DNA of 13,648 bases from Candidatus Melainabacteria bacterium (GTDB taxonomy: Bacteria > Cyanobacteriota > Vampirovibrionia > Obscuribacterales > Obscuribacteraceae), in contig PSRH01000144.1 of NCBI GenBank assembly GCA_003175915.1, forward strand, positions 1-13,648, written 5' to 3'. The position numbers and the translations under genes were made by a program. Shown here one piece after another: positions 7,280 to 13,648 of this stretch; the first letter of the stretch is position 1; the number at the start of each line of letters is the position of its first letter. The notes under the pieces are model-generated. The model did no database searches and was not told the origin of the DNA. It saw only the letters and a list, made by a program, of their open reading frames with translations.

Positions 7280-7894
7280 ATGCTACAGCAGAAGATCCAA
7301 TGGAAACCTTACACCGAAGTGGATTTTAAGCATCTCAAGGGACTTACGGGCATTTCAGATAAAACTCTCGAGATTCATTTAGGGCTTTATGCGGGCTATG
7401 TAAAAAATACAAACCTGCTCAACGAGAAAATAATTGAAATGACGGAAACCGGCAAAACCGGCACGCCTGAGTATTCAGAAATTAAAAGAAGATACGGCTT
7501 CGAATACAACGGCATGAGGTTGCATGAATACTATTTCGGCAACTTGAAGGCGGGCGGCGGCTCAGAGCTCAAAGAAAGCTCTAAGCTTGGTAAGCGCATG
7601 GCCGAAACCTACTCAGGATTAGACGTATGGCGCAATGATTTTGCCAAAGTCGGTGCCATGAGAGGCGTAGGCTGGGCGATTCTCTTCCAAGATCCAATCA
7701 CCAAGGCACTTTCCAACCACTGGATCACCCTGCATGAGGAAGGCAATATCGCCGGATTCGTGCCTATCCTGGTTATGGACGTTTGGGAACATGCATTCCT
7801 TTTGGACTACAAGCCAGCGGACAGACCGAAGTATATTGAGGCGTTCTTCAGCAACGTCGACTGGTCGGTAGTCGAATCTCGCTTGATCGGCTAA
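7280..7894 (+). CDS. Iron/manganese superoxide dismutase (SodFM family)
   Basis: A 204-residue protein of the Fe/Mn superoxide dismutase family, converting superoxide to hydrogen peroxide and oxygen. The four metal ligands are visible: H33 (EIHLGLY), H82 (RLHEYYF), D167 and H171 (DVWEHAFLLDY, 167-177, the family signature). The gateway Tyr is probably Y40. Positions that separate Fe from Mn types are unusual: G78 stands four before H82, as in Mn enzymes, and the second-sphere Gln seems replaced by H152 (LHEEGN). The helix-one segment reads HLGLYAGYV, one residue shorter than the E. coli HYGKHHQTYV and lacking its second His. The protein therefore belongs to one of the non-classical SodFM groups; metal preference cannot be read. 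There is no signal peptide, so it is cytoplasmic. The start has a strong AGGAGAG five bases upstream (7268-7274). It is followed by its own terminator and appears monocistronic. Confidence 0.92.
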   Translation: MLQQKIQWKPYTEVDFKHLKGLTGISDKTLEIHLGLYAGYVKNTNLLNEKIIEMTETGKTGTPEYSEIKRRYGFEYNGMRLHEYYFGNLKAGGGSELKESSKLGKRMAETYSGLDVWRNDFAKVGAMRGVGWAILFQDPITKALSNHWITLHEEGNIAGFVPILVMDVWEHAFLLDYKPADRPKYIEAFFSNVDWSVVESRLIG

Positions 7895-7924
7895 ACGGCT
7901 GATCGTTTTCATGAACCATTCCTG

Positions 7925-7950
7925 GGCGGCTTCAATGCCGCCTATTTTTT
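7925..7950 (+). terminator. Intrinsic terminator after the superoxide dismutase gene
   Basis: GGCGGC, loop TTCAAT, GCCGCC, then TATTTTTT. A perfect six-pair G-C stem with a clear T-tract, 30 bp after the stop codon. It also shows that the open frame extending left from the next gene into this sequence is not translated. Confidence 0.9.
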
Positions 7951-7967
7951 GCCGCAGAGTCCGGAAA

Positions 7968-7996
7968 GAGACAGCAAACAGAGCCTCTGCTATACG
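7968..7996 (+). promoter_or_regulatory. Candidate promoter for the DUF4388-cmk unit
   Basis: GAGACA (7968-7973, four of six matches to TTGACA), a 17-bp spacer, and TATACG (7991-7996) preceded by TGC as an extended -10. It sits directly after the terminator of the preceding gene, where a new promoter is needed. A small perfect dyad, CAGAG-C-CTCTG (7979-7989), lies in the spacer. Confidence 0.4.
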
Positions 7997-8069
7997 CCTT
8001 TTTTGGGTGAAGACGGCATTGATTAATCTGCTTAAGAAGGGGCCAAACGAGGTAAGCTACTTCAAGAGA

Positions 8070-8930
8070 ATGGATACTTTATTTGAAGGCCAACGAGAAA
8101 GCAACGTAGCCATGCAGGACTTGCTCGCCAGGGTCCTGGAGGTACAACCGGCTGGCCTTTCATACTTGCGCGTCGTCAGTGCTGATAAGCAAGTGGAAGG
8201 ACGCATTTACTTTCAGGACGGTCGTCGGATAATCGGAGCGTCGCTCGTTGAATCACCGCTTTCCGGCTATGAGGCACTAAGAGCAGCTCTCCAGGTAGAC
8301 TTCAACACTTTCGCCCTAATTGGCATCGGTCACGGGCAGAGCCTGGGCGGGCAAACCGCACTCCGGGTTGACGCGCTCGCTTTACTGAGAAGATTGGACG
8401 ACTTACCGGCAGATATTTCCGAGCTTTCCGTTGCCGAAGGTCCCGAAAATGGCACAGGCGGCTACCCAAACCTTCAGGTGGGCATTAATGTGGACGAGCA
8501 TTCAGACGATCAACCAGCTATTTCCCGGATCAGCGACGTCGTCAAGGACGCCGAGATGAGCAGCGAATTGCAAGAGCTTCTCAATCAGAGGATGGTCAAG
8601 ACTTCTGCTCCGGACAAACCGCCGGCGTCGAATCAAGTCAAGGCTTTCTCGAAAGCTAGAAAATTCGAAGCGAGAAAAGGATTAAGGCAAGCTCTTTTAG
8701 TAAGCAGCGCACTTGTCGCAATTATATGCGGAGGCGCCTTTCTCTATAAACAATTTGGCAGCAACATTCAAATGCCACCTAAAAAGATTCTATCGTCCAC
8801 CATTCGCCCGCGCTCGGAGGTAAGCTCTATCAAGATGCATCCGGCAAACTCCGGGAGCAATGCTAAGCGGACCGAGGGAACGACGCTAGATGCTAAGCAA
8901 AGAACCTCGACTCAAAGGCGACGATTCTAA
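8070..8930 (+). CDS. DUF4388 (PatA N-terminal-like) protein with a single membrane helix
   Basis: With the ATG at 8070 the protein has 286 residues. Residues about 14-110 match the DUF4388/PatA-N pattern: a DLLARVLEVQPAG start, then VEGRIYFQDGRRIIGA (42-57), GYEALRAAL (66-74) and FALIGIG (81-87). In other bacteria this domain occurs in gliding, phototaxis and two-component proteins, for example PatA-type regulators. A linker of about 90 residues leads to a basic patch (KARKFEARKGLRQ, 195-207), a hydrophobic helix (about 208-226), and a basic Ser/Thr-rich C-terminal tail. By the positive-inside rule the DUF4388 domain is cytoplasmic and the tail outside. The longer open frame from 7911 is rejected because it runs through the preceding terminator. 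Other possible starts are a TTG at 8019 with GGTGA upstream, and an ATG at 8112. Its 3' end overlaps cmk by 41 bp, which suggests translational coupling. The function is unknown; the domain call is by pattern. Confidence 0.7.
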   Translation: MDTLFEGQRESNVAMQDLLARVLEVQPAGLSYLRVVSADKQVEGRIYFQDGRRIIGASLVESPLSGYEALRAALQVDFNTFALIGIGHGQSLGGQTALRVDALALLRRLDDLPADISELSVAEGPENGTGGYPNLQVGINVDEHSDDQPAISRISDVVKDAEMSSELQELLNQRMVKTSAPDKPPASNQVKAFSKARKFEARKGLRQALLVSSALVAIICGGAFLYKQFGSNIQMPPKKILSSTIRPRSEVSSIKMHPANSGSNAKRTEGTTLDAKQRTSTQRRRF

Positions 8931-9621
8931 AGCCTGGGTTGCTCAACAAAAGCTAAAGATCGCGATAGACGGTCCGGCTGGGGCCGGAAAATCCACAGTC
9001 GCTCAACTTGTCGCCAGGGAAGTTGGTTATCTTTACATAGACACGGGCGCTATGTACCGTGCTGCCACGCTTCTGGTCCTGCGAGCCAAGATTCCCCTGG
9101 ACCACCAGAAAGCCATGACAGAATTGATTCAGCGCTCGGTGATCGAGCTGCAACCTACCGACGCAAGTTCACCTGAAAAGATTCGCGTCCTCTTGAACAA
9201 CGAAGATGTTTCCGCACAGATAAGGAGCAGAGAAGTAACCGCGGCCGTCAGCGCGGTATCGTCTGTGATGCTAGTCAGAGAATTGCTCGTCGACAAGCAA
9301 CGAAAAATGGCCGGACTGGGCGCGGTAATCCTCGATGGGAGGGACATCGGCACGGTGGTGATGCCAGACGCCGATTTGAAGATTTTTCTCACTGCATCTC
9401 CGGAAGTGCGCGCTCAACGCCGCTATGACGAACTTACGGCTATCGGAGAGAATGTCGACTATGACACGATCTTGCACGAAATAGTTGAGCGAGATCGCAA
9501 AGACACAAACAGGGCAATTGCTCCTTTGCGGCAAGCTCAGGACGCAGTGATGATCCTATCCGACAACATGACGATCAGCCAGGTTGTAGATACGATCATC
9601 AAACTCTGCGACAAGCGTTAG
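8890..9621 (+). CDS. cmk: Cytidylate kinase (CMP/dCMP kinase)
   Basis: Cmk transfers phosphate from ATP to CMP or dCMP, feeding CTP and dCTP pools. The 243-residue protein carries the P-loop GPAGAGKST (28-36), the substrate-binding YIDTGAMYRA (49-58), the CMP-binding insert region (about 88-115), DGRDIGTVV (149-157), the lid RDRKDTNR (201-208) and APLRQAQDA (211-219). All expected residues are present. The length is slightly above the usual 220-230, because about 20 extra residues precede the usual N-terminus (KIAIDGPAG); no other in-frame start exists, so the ATG at 8890 is used. A GAGG lies about 14 bases upstream. The gene overlaps the DUF4388 gene in another frame and faces the beta-helix gene, 25 bp away. 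No panC fusion or rpsA neighbour, the arrangements seen in some lineages, is present. Confidence 0.95.
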   Translation: MLSKEPRLKGDDSKAWVAQQKLKIAIDGPAGAGKSTVAQLVAREVGYLYIDTGAMYRAATLLVLRAKIPLDHQKAMTELIQRSVIELQPTDASSPEKIRVLLNNEDVSAQIRSREVTAAVSAVSSVMLVRELLVDKQRKMAGLGAVILDGRDIGTVVMPDADLKIFLTASPEVRAQRRYDELTAIGENVDYDTILHEIVERDRKDTNRAIAPLRQAQDAVMILSDNMTISQVVDTIIKLCDKR

Positions 9622-9646
9622 TCTCCGCGATCGCCAGCTTGCTCCT

Positions 9647-10936
9647 TTACGGAATATTGTTCGGTAGGACAGTTTGCGTTTGCGCGTTACCAGTGACATT
9701 ACCTGACGGGATATGGAAAGTGCTTGAGATGTAGAAGAACAGGACGTTCGTATGTCCTTGATACGAGTTGTTTTGGATGAAAGTGGTATTGCCACTTGAG
9801 GGATCCCCCTGGACAAGAACGATTGCATCACTTGTTGGAGGCCCGTTGGGTAACAAACCACACTCACCGATTATGTTGGCATTTACTGAGATCTCGGTTG
9901 GAGCGCTGCCGTTGTTGAGAATTACTGCTGGTCCGGTCAAGCCACCACCGCTGCCTCCAATAACATTTTGGCTTATAGTGTTGCCGCTGATACCAGCACG
10001 CGTAACGTAGACGCCCACCGAGCCTGCAGCAATGCTATTTTGCGACACTTGTATAGCATCATCGTCTGTAAGGGATATGGCAATTGGCGCCGGAGGGGCA
10101 TTTGTGCTAGCCACAGCCATTTGAATTGCATTCTGAGAAACGCTCAGGGGATGGATACCGAAGAGGTCAACACCGACGCTGCGAGTCGGGAAGGAGGCGT
10201 TACCGATCGCGTTCGAAATCACAGCGATAGACTGGGATGCCGAACCGCCTACGCCAATATCTTCATTCTGAAAGAGGTTTCCGATGATACTGACATTGCC
10301 TGCCATATTCAGCAACACTCCCGTGTCACCGGCGCTACCCGTGCCATCAAAAACCACACCGTTAATCACACCAGAGGAACTATTGAACACATAGATTGCG
10401 ATTTCCGCCTGTCCCTGCACTAAAGTGTCAGCGGCGACAGTAAAACCATTGGCATTTGCAACGACCAGATTTCCTCCTGTTAGGCTCGGCGTTCCGCCTT
10501 CGGTTATGCCCTGGGTTGAGATGGTCATGTTTTGAATAGAAGGATTCGAGCCCGTCAATTCAATTGCCGAGTTTGCTCCGTTGTTAGCCAGAAGCATACT
10601 TTGCGTTCCCACTCCTCTGACGGCAACGCTATTGAAAGAAATGGCACCGGCGTGAAGATAAGTACCAGCAGGGAAGAATACATATTTGCCTTGGGCAAGG
10701 GCATCGTTGGCGGCACGCTGAAGCGAAGCCGTGTCATCAGTGCTGCCATCACCCCGCGCGTTATAGGGGTTGGACTTGACGTTGATGAAGGCGTTCTGGC
10801 GGATAGGAGTGTGCTTAGAACCGAATATTCCTCCATGCGCGGCAAAGCTAGCAGCACTAAACACGAGCTGAGCAAGGAACGTTGTGACCAAAGCAACTGC
10901 GAAAACGAGCTTCGCACTTCGAAGGCGTATGAACAT
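9647..10936 (-). CDS. Secreted right-handed beta-helix protein (pectate lyase superfamily, Pectate_lyase_3-type)
   Basis: 429 residues from the ATG at 10936. A signal peptide is clear: basic RLRSAK (4-9), hydrophobic about 9-30, likely cleavage at SFAA-HGG (about 33). Then a Pectate_lyase_3-type entry: FINVKSNPYNARGDGSTDDTASLQRAANDA begins at 50, with GDGSTDDT (62-69), followed by YVFFPAGTYL (85-94). The remainder (about 100-390) is a series of strand-turn coils with Asn ladders and VISNAIGN/VSQNSI/ISGNTISQNVIG-like repeats, typical of a parallel beta-helix. No catalytic Asp triad can be assigned, so it may be a lyase, an epimerase, a phage-tail-like binding fold or purely structural. An upstream in-frame TTG at 10966 is less likely, since AAGAGGT lies six bases before the ATG. 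There is no LPXTG, PEP-CTERM or OmpA-type anchor at the C-terminus (QTVLPNNIP). It converges with cmk. Confidence 0.85.
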   Translation of the reverse strand: MFIRLRSAKLVFAVALVTTFLAQLVFSAASFAAHGGIFGSKHTPIRQNAFINVKSNPYNARGDGSTDDTASLQRAANDALAQGKYVFFPAGTYLHAGAISFNSVAVRGVGTQSMLLANNGANSAIELTGSNPSIQNMTISTQGITEGGTPSLTGGNLVVANANGFTVAADTLVQGQAEIAIYVFNSSSGVINGVVFDGTGSAGDTGVLLNMAGNVSIIGNLFQNEDIGVGGSASQSIAVISNAIGNASFPTRSVGVDLFGIHPLSVSQNAIQMAVASTNAPPAPIAISLTDDDAIQVSQNSIAAGSVGVYVTRAGISGNTISQNVIGGSGGGLTGPAVILNNGSAPTEISVNANIIGECGLLPNGPPTSDAIVLVQGDPSSGNTTFIQNNSYQGHTNVLFFYISSTFHIPSGNVTGNAQTQTVLPNNIP

Positions 10937-10942
10937 ATCTTT

Positions 10943-10949
10943 ACCTCTT
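10943..10949 (-). promoter_or_regulatory. Shine-Dalgarno site deciding the beta-helix protein start
   Basis: AAGAGGT on the minus strand, six bases before the ATG at 10936. It supports that start over the in-frame TTG thirty bases further upstream, which would give the signal peptide an unneeded charged extension. Confidence 0.65.
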
Positions 10950-10962
10950 GAAAATGACTCAG

Positions 10963-11088
10963 TCAATTTAAAGTGAGGATTCCATATTGATCATCAGCAA
11001 GCAGACAGTTAGTCCATGTAGAAATGCCAACGATTCTTTTCTGTAGAGCTAGCGCCAAAGACGGGGCTACGATCATATAGGTTCCCAT
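10963..11088 (-). CDS. Possible small ORF (41 residues) upstream of the beta-helix gene
   Basis: ATG at 11088 to TGA at 10963 encodes 41 residues beginning MGTYMIVAPSLALALQKRIV and ending in YGILTLN. It ends 26 bp before the beta-helix start, on the same strand. No strong RBS is seen; instead a small hairpin (TCAGCG/CGCTGA, 11093-11106) lies just before the ATG. I do not recognise the product. It may be a leader peptide or a chance frame; I lean towards chance. Confidence 0.2.
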   Translation of the reverse strand: MGTYMIVAPSLALALQKRIVGISTWTNCLLADDQYGILTLN

Positions 11089-11199
11089 GATTTCAGCGCC
11101 CGCTGACTTGTAAACGAGGCCGTTGCTCTATCTGCTTGAGCTAATATTTTTCGCCATTTTATGCACCATATACGGTGACCTGGTTAAATGGTGTCCGAG
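10967..11199. other. Intergenic region between helicase and beta-helix gene
   Basis: About 230 bp (263 bp gene to gene) containing the 41-codon frame above and the short dyad at 11093-11106. Just after the helicase stop there is a CACCAT/ATGGTG inverted repeat (11164-11193 in outline) with an 18-base loop and no T-tract. I see no clear terminator, RNA gene or promoter. Confidence 0.4.
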
Positions 11200-13503
11200 T
11201 TAAAAGTCTTCTTTAACTTCGTCCCTGGCGATAAGAAGCTCCACGGCCTTACACCGCTCGACCATTGCTTCCGACATGCCAGGAGCGCGCATCATCTGCC
11301 GACACAAATCTACGGTACGGCGCAGCGAACGAACCACATCGCCTTCGTCATAGGTCGTGAATTGGCGCATGTCCTCCCAGGTGGCTCCATTGGCCCAGAT
11401 TTCAGTGAGCGGAGCAAAGGTGGGGCTGAATTCAATCGCTATATCAACGTCGAATTCTCGCTGCAGCCTGTGCAATTTGCGAGCAATCACATGAATTTCA
11501 GCAAGGGCTTGATCGACTTGCGGCGTCGTTCTAATCCGTAAATTCTCCTGCAGTCTACCTTCTTCCGTAACCAGGCAAGTGAGTATGGCCGCCACTTGCG
11601 CTGGTTCGAGACCCTCAAGAATGCCACTAAGGGCAACTTCGCTCAAGAATAATTCATTGGTGCCGCGAATGCCGATTGCCAGTTTGCCCATCGTCGTCGG
11701 TTTATTGCTGTCCAGGTAGCCCTGTAAGCGAAGAATGTTCGCTAGCGCTTCGAAGATGCGCCAGTGCTTGTTTGTCTCTCGTTCTATGCGTCGCAGCGCC
11801 TCCTTGATGCGCCTTTCCAGCTGCTTTATCCGATCTGATTGCCTATGGCACGGCTTTTGCACAGGACAGCCGTGGCAGGGCATGGCATAAGCTTCGTCCA
11901 GCAAGAGTCTGATGTCCTGATGCATCTGTTCAAGGGCTTGCGAGTTGGCGCGTCCTTTCTCCATTTGCTTTAGTTGGCGGTGCTGCGACTTGATCGTCTC
12001 CAATCTTTTGCCGTAAAGCGGTAAATCGCCTATCTCGTCCGGGCAGAGCGGCTTGGTTAAGGTTTGCAATTCTTGCTCCCAGCGCATCTTTTGCTCGAAT
12101 AGCGGCGTTAGTTCTTGCTGAACCAGAAACTGTCCGAAGCTTCTCTCGATCAAATCCCTGGCCTCATCGATCGAGTGTCTTTCCAAAAGGTTGAGGACCA
12201 TGCCGTAGGAGGGCGTGAACCGGCTAGACAGCGGATCGGCAGGAGCAATGGCTAGTTTAGCGGCATCTTCGACCGATTCAAACGGGTGATGGAGGACGAT
12301 CACATGTCCTACTTCGTCCATGCCTCGCCGACCAGCACGTCCAGACATTTGCAAAAACTCGGAAGCATAGAGCGAGCGATGCCCCTCGTCCGAGCGCTTC
12401 GAGATCGAGCTAATCACCGTTGAGCGAGCCGGCATATTAATGCCGGCGGCCAGGGTTTCGGTAGCAAAAACAACCTTCAATAGGCCCTTTTGAAAGAGCT
12501 TCTCGACCATGGCCTTCCAACTCGGCAACATGCCGGCATGGTGTACTGACATGCCCTCGTAAAGATAGGGTAGATGCGGATGATTAGCCAGATTGGGGTT
12601 GTCGCTAGTGAACTGCCCGATTACCTCTTTCAGCTCACCTTGTTCTTGCTGGCTCAAAAGAGGAATGCCTCGGGATTTCCGCATAGATTCCTCGCAGCCT
12701 TTGCGAGAAAACAAAAAGTAAATCGCCGGCAACATGTTGCGCGCCGAAAGCAGCGAGAGTACATCGGCTGGATGGGCGCCCAGGGCAGGCACGCTTGGCC
12801 GCCGGCGCCCGTCCTTTTGAAAACGGCGGCGGGCAAAGCGGCTCTTCAAAGAGGGATTCAATCCTCTTCCTGGACTGAGCAACGGGTAAATATGGCGCTC
12901 ACCGTAATAGTAAAAACGCAATGGCACCGGTCGGTGGTCGGAAGCAACTAGATGAGTGGGGCCGTGCGTCTCGCTGATCCAATCAGTCAGATCTTGGGCA
13001 TTGGCAATGGTGGCGGAAAGCGCTACCAGTTGGATTTCTTTGGGAGCATAAATGATCGACTCTTCCCAGACCGTCCCTCGCTCGGCATCATTCATGTAGT
13101 GACACTCGTCGAGAATGACGTAAGCAACGTCTCTTAAATTGCGCCTCACGTCACCGAGTATTGTCCCGTAGAGCATATTACGGAACACTTCAGTGGTCAT
13201 AACTACAATCGGTGCTTCGCGATTAATCGAAACATCGCCAGTAAGCAAACCGACGTTGGCCTCGCCGTAGCGTTCTTTGAGGTCGTAGAGCTTTTGATTC
13301 GAAAGCGCCTTCAGCGGTGTCGTGTAGAAACAACGTTTGTTGGAACGCAGGGCCAATTCGACAGCATATTCGGCCACGACGGTTTTTCCGGATCCAGTTG
13401 GCGCGCAGACAACAACGCTCTCACCTTGATCAAGGTGATTGATCGCCTCTATTTGAAACTCGTCCAGTCTGAAAGAGAAAAGCTCAGAAGCAGTTATTGC
13501 CAA
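11200..13503 (-). CDS. Ski2-like DEAD/DEAH-box RNA helicase with DSHCT-type C-terminus
   Basis: 767 residues, superfamily 2, Ski2/Mtr4-like group common in cyanobacteria and actinobacteria. Motifs in order: Q-like DEFQIEAI (14-21), Walker A CAPTGSGKT (33-41), TTPLKALSNQK (61-71), TTEVFRNMLYG (103-113), motif II DECH (132-135), motif III SAT (163-165), VHHAGMLP (320-327), motif V FATETLAAGINMPAR (346-360) and motif VI QMSGRAGRRGMD (385-396). A coiled-coil-like region (465-580) holds a small Cys cluster, C543-H-G-C546...C552. The tail (about 580-760) matches a DSHCT-type helical domain. The start is a TTG at 13503 with a G-rich GGGGG about 9-12 bases upstream; no in-frame ATG exists nearby and homologous proteins begin close to this point. 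At 767 residues it is shorter than many relatives of about 850-950. The probable role is RNA unwinding in turnover or ribosome maturation. It is divergent from tRNA-Pro with 71 bp between. Confidence 0.9.
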   Translation of the reverse strand: MAITASELFSFRLDEFQIEAINHLDQGESVVVCAPTGSGKTVVAEYAVELALRSNKRCFYTTPLKALSNQKLYDLKERYGEANVGLLTGDVSINREAPIVVMTTEVFRNMLYGTILGDVRRNLRDVAYVILDECHYMNDAERGTVWEESIIYAPKEIQLVALSATIANAQDLTDWISETHGPTHLVASDHRPVPLRFYYYGERHIYPLLSPGRGLNPSLKSRFARRRFQKDGRRRPSVPALGAHPADVLSLLSARNMLPAIYFLFSRKGCEESMRKSRGIPLLSQQEQGELKEVIGQFTSDNPNLANHPHLPYLYEGMSVHHAGMLPSWKAMVEKLFQKGLLKVVFATETLAAGINMPARSTVISSISKRSDEGHRSLYASEFLQMSGRAGRRGMDEVGHVIVLHHPFESVEDAAKLAIAPADPLSSRFTPSYGMVLNLLERHSIDEARDLIERSFGQFLVQQELTPLFEQKMRWEQELQTLTKPLCPDEIGDLPLYGKRLETIKSQHRQLKQMEKGRANSQALEQMHQDIRLLLDEAYAMPCHGCPVQKPCHRQSDRIKQLERRIKEALRRIERETNKHWRIFEALANILRLQGYLDSNKPTTMGKLAIGIRGTNELFLSEVALSGILEGLEPAQVAAILTCLVTEEGRLQENLRIRTTPQVDQALAEIHVIARKLHRLQREFDVDIAIEFSPTFAPLTEIWANGATWEDMRQFTTYDEGDVVRSLRRTVDLCRQMMRAPGMSEAMVERCKAVELLIARDEVKEDF

Positions 13504-13544
13504 AGAATCGAAACACCCCCATATTGATACGCCGGTCTAGAAGC

Positions 13545-13565
13545 CTCTGTAATATAATGTATAAG
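13545..13565. promoter_or_regulatory. AT-rich, probably bidirectional promoter core between helicase and tRNA-Pro
   Basis: On the plus strand a perfect -10, TATAAT (13553-13558), is placed about 16 bp before the tRNA, but no good -35 stands 16-18 bp upstream (TTGATA at 13524-13529 is 23 bp away). The same segment read on the minus strand gives TATATT and TACATT hexamers, suitable for the helicase gene with a leader of about 40 bases. The call for the plus direction is firmer than for the minus direction. Confidence 0.5.
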
Positions 13566-13574
13566 CTCTGACGA

Positions 13575-13646
13575 CGGGACGTGGCGCAGGGGTAGCGCGC
13601 ACCTTTGGGGTGGGTGAGGCCGGAGGTTCGAATCCTCTCGTCCCGA
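13575..13646 (+). tRNA. tRNA-Pro with anticodon GGG (reads CCC/CCU)
   Basis: A complete cloverleaf of 72 bases including the discriminator. Acceptor CGGGACG (13575-13581) pairs with CGTCCCG (13639-13645). D-stem is GCGC/GCGC (13584-13587, 13595-13598). Anticodon stem is CACCT/GGGTG (13600-13604, 13612-13616), with loop TTGGGGT and anticodon GGG (13607-13609). T-stem is GGAGG/CCTCT around TTCGAAT (13627-13633). The first pair C1-G72 and discriminator A73 are bacterial proline identity features. The last two bases are AA, so a CCA end is not encoded in the gene, as is usual in cyanobacteria. Confidence 0.96.
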
Positions 13647-13648
13647 AA

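Noticed and set aside
7911..8069. N-terminal extension of the DUF4388 gene to an ATG at 7911
   Set aside because: The extension passes through the intrinsic terminator at 7925-7950, has no RBS, and no family similarity until after residue 54.
9627..9634. GCGATCGC, identical to the cyanobacterial HIP1 octamer
   Set aside because: I noticed only this one copy in 13.6 kb, which chance can explain, so it is not used as evidence for lineage.
9968..10951. Plus-strand open frames (151 and 139 codons) opposite the beta-helix gene
   Set aside because: Shadow frames of a well-supported minus-strand gene with a signal peptide and beta-helix repeats.
1..13648. CRISPR arrays, insertion sequences, integrase or prophage genes
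   Set aside because: I saw no regularly spaced repeats, terminal inverted repeats, transposase motifs or phage structural genes on either strand.

Overview
The window reads as ordinary chromosomal DNA of about 50% GC from a bacterium. Several details suggest a cyanobacterium-like or non-photosynthetic sister lineage (Melainabacteria/Vampirovibrionia, for example an Obscuribacterales-type genome). These are a Ski2-like helicase with a DSHCT-type tail of the kind common in cyanobacteria, a large SWIM-SNF2 helicase, a PatA-N/DUF4388 protein, and a tRNA gene whose visible 3' end cannot encode CCA. The lineage is an inference; no rRNA or marker phylogeny is possible here.

Layout, left to right: (1) a secreted choice-of-anchor C/DUF642-like protein cut by the window edge (minus, 3-617); (2) a complete SWIM-SNF2 helicase (minus, 712-3978); (3) a 175-bp gap with two hairpins and a short direct repeat; (4) a two-helix membrane protein with an extracytoplasmic sensor-like domain and a cytoplasmic coiled coil (minus, 4154-5281); (5) divergent from it, a protein made of four tandem MshEN-like repeats and a charged tail (plus, 5494-7047); (6) a 232-bp gap with two perfect inverted repeats, one resembling an NrdR box; (7) an Fe/Mn superoxide dismutase (plus, 7280-7894) with a textbook intrinsic terminator; (8) an apparent two-gene unit of a DUF4388 membrane protein and cytidylate kinase cmk, overlapping by 41 bp; (9) convergent to cmk, a secreted right-handed beta-helix protein (minus, 9647-10936); (10) a 263-bp gap with one possible 41-codon ORF; (11) a Ski2-like DEAD/DEAH helicase (minus, 11200-13503) divergent from (12) tRNA-Pro(GGG) at the right edge.

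Functionally the window is a mixed housekeeping neighbourhood: RNA/DNA helicases, nucleotide metabolism, oxidative stress defence, two exported proteins and three signalling-type proteins (sensor-like coiled coil, MshEN array, DUF4388). I see no transposase, integrase, CRISPR array, phage gene or recognisable defence or biosynthetic cluster. The least conventional part is 4154-7091: a sensor-like membrane protein without an output domain, divergent from an MshEN array without the usual secretion/pilus ATPase, followed by a perfect NrdR-box-like palindrome. I report these as candidates, not as an established system.
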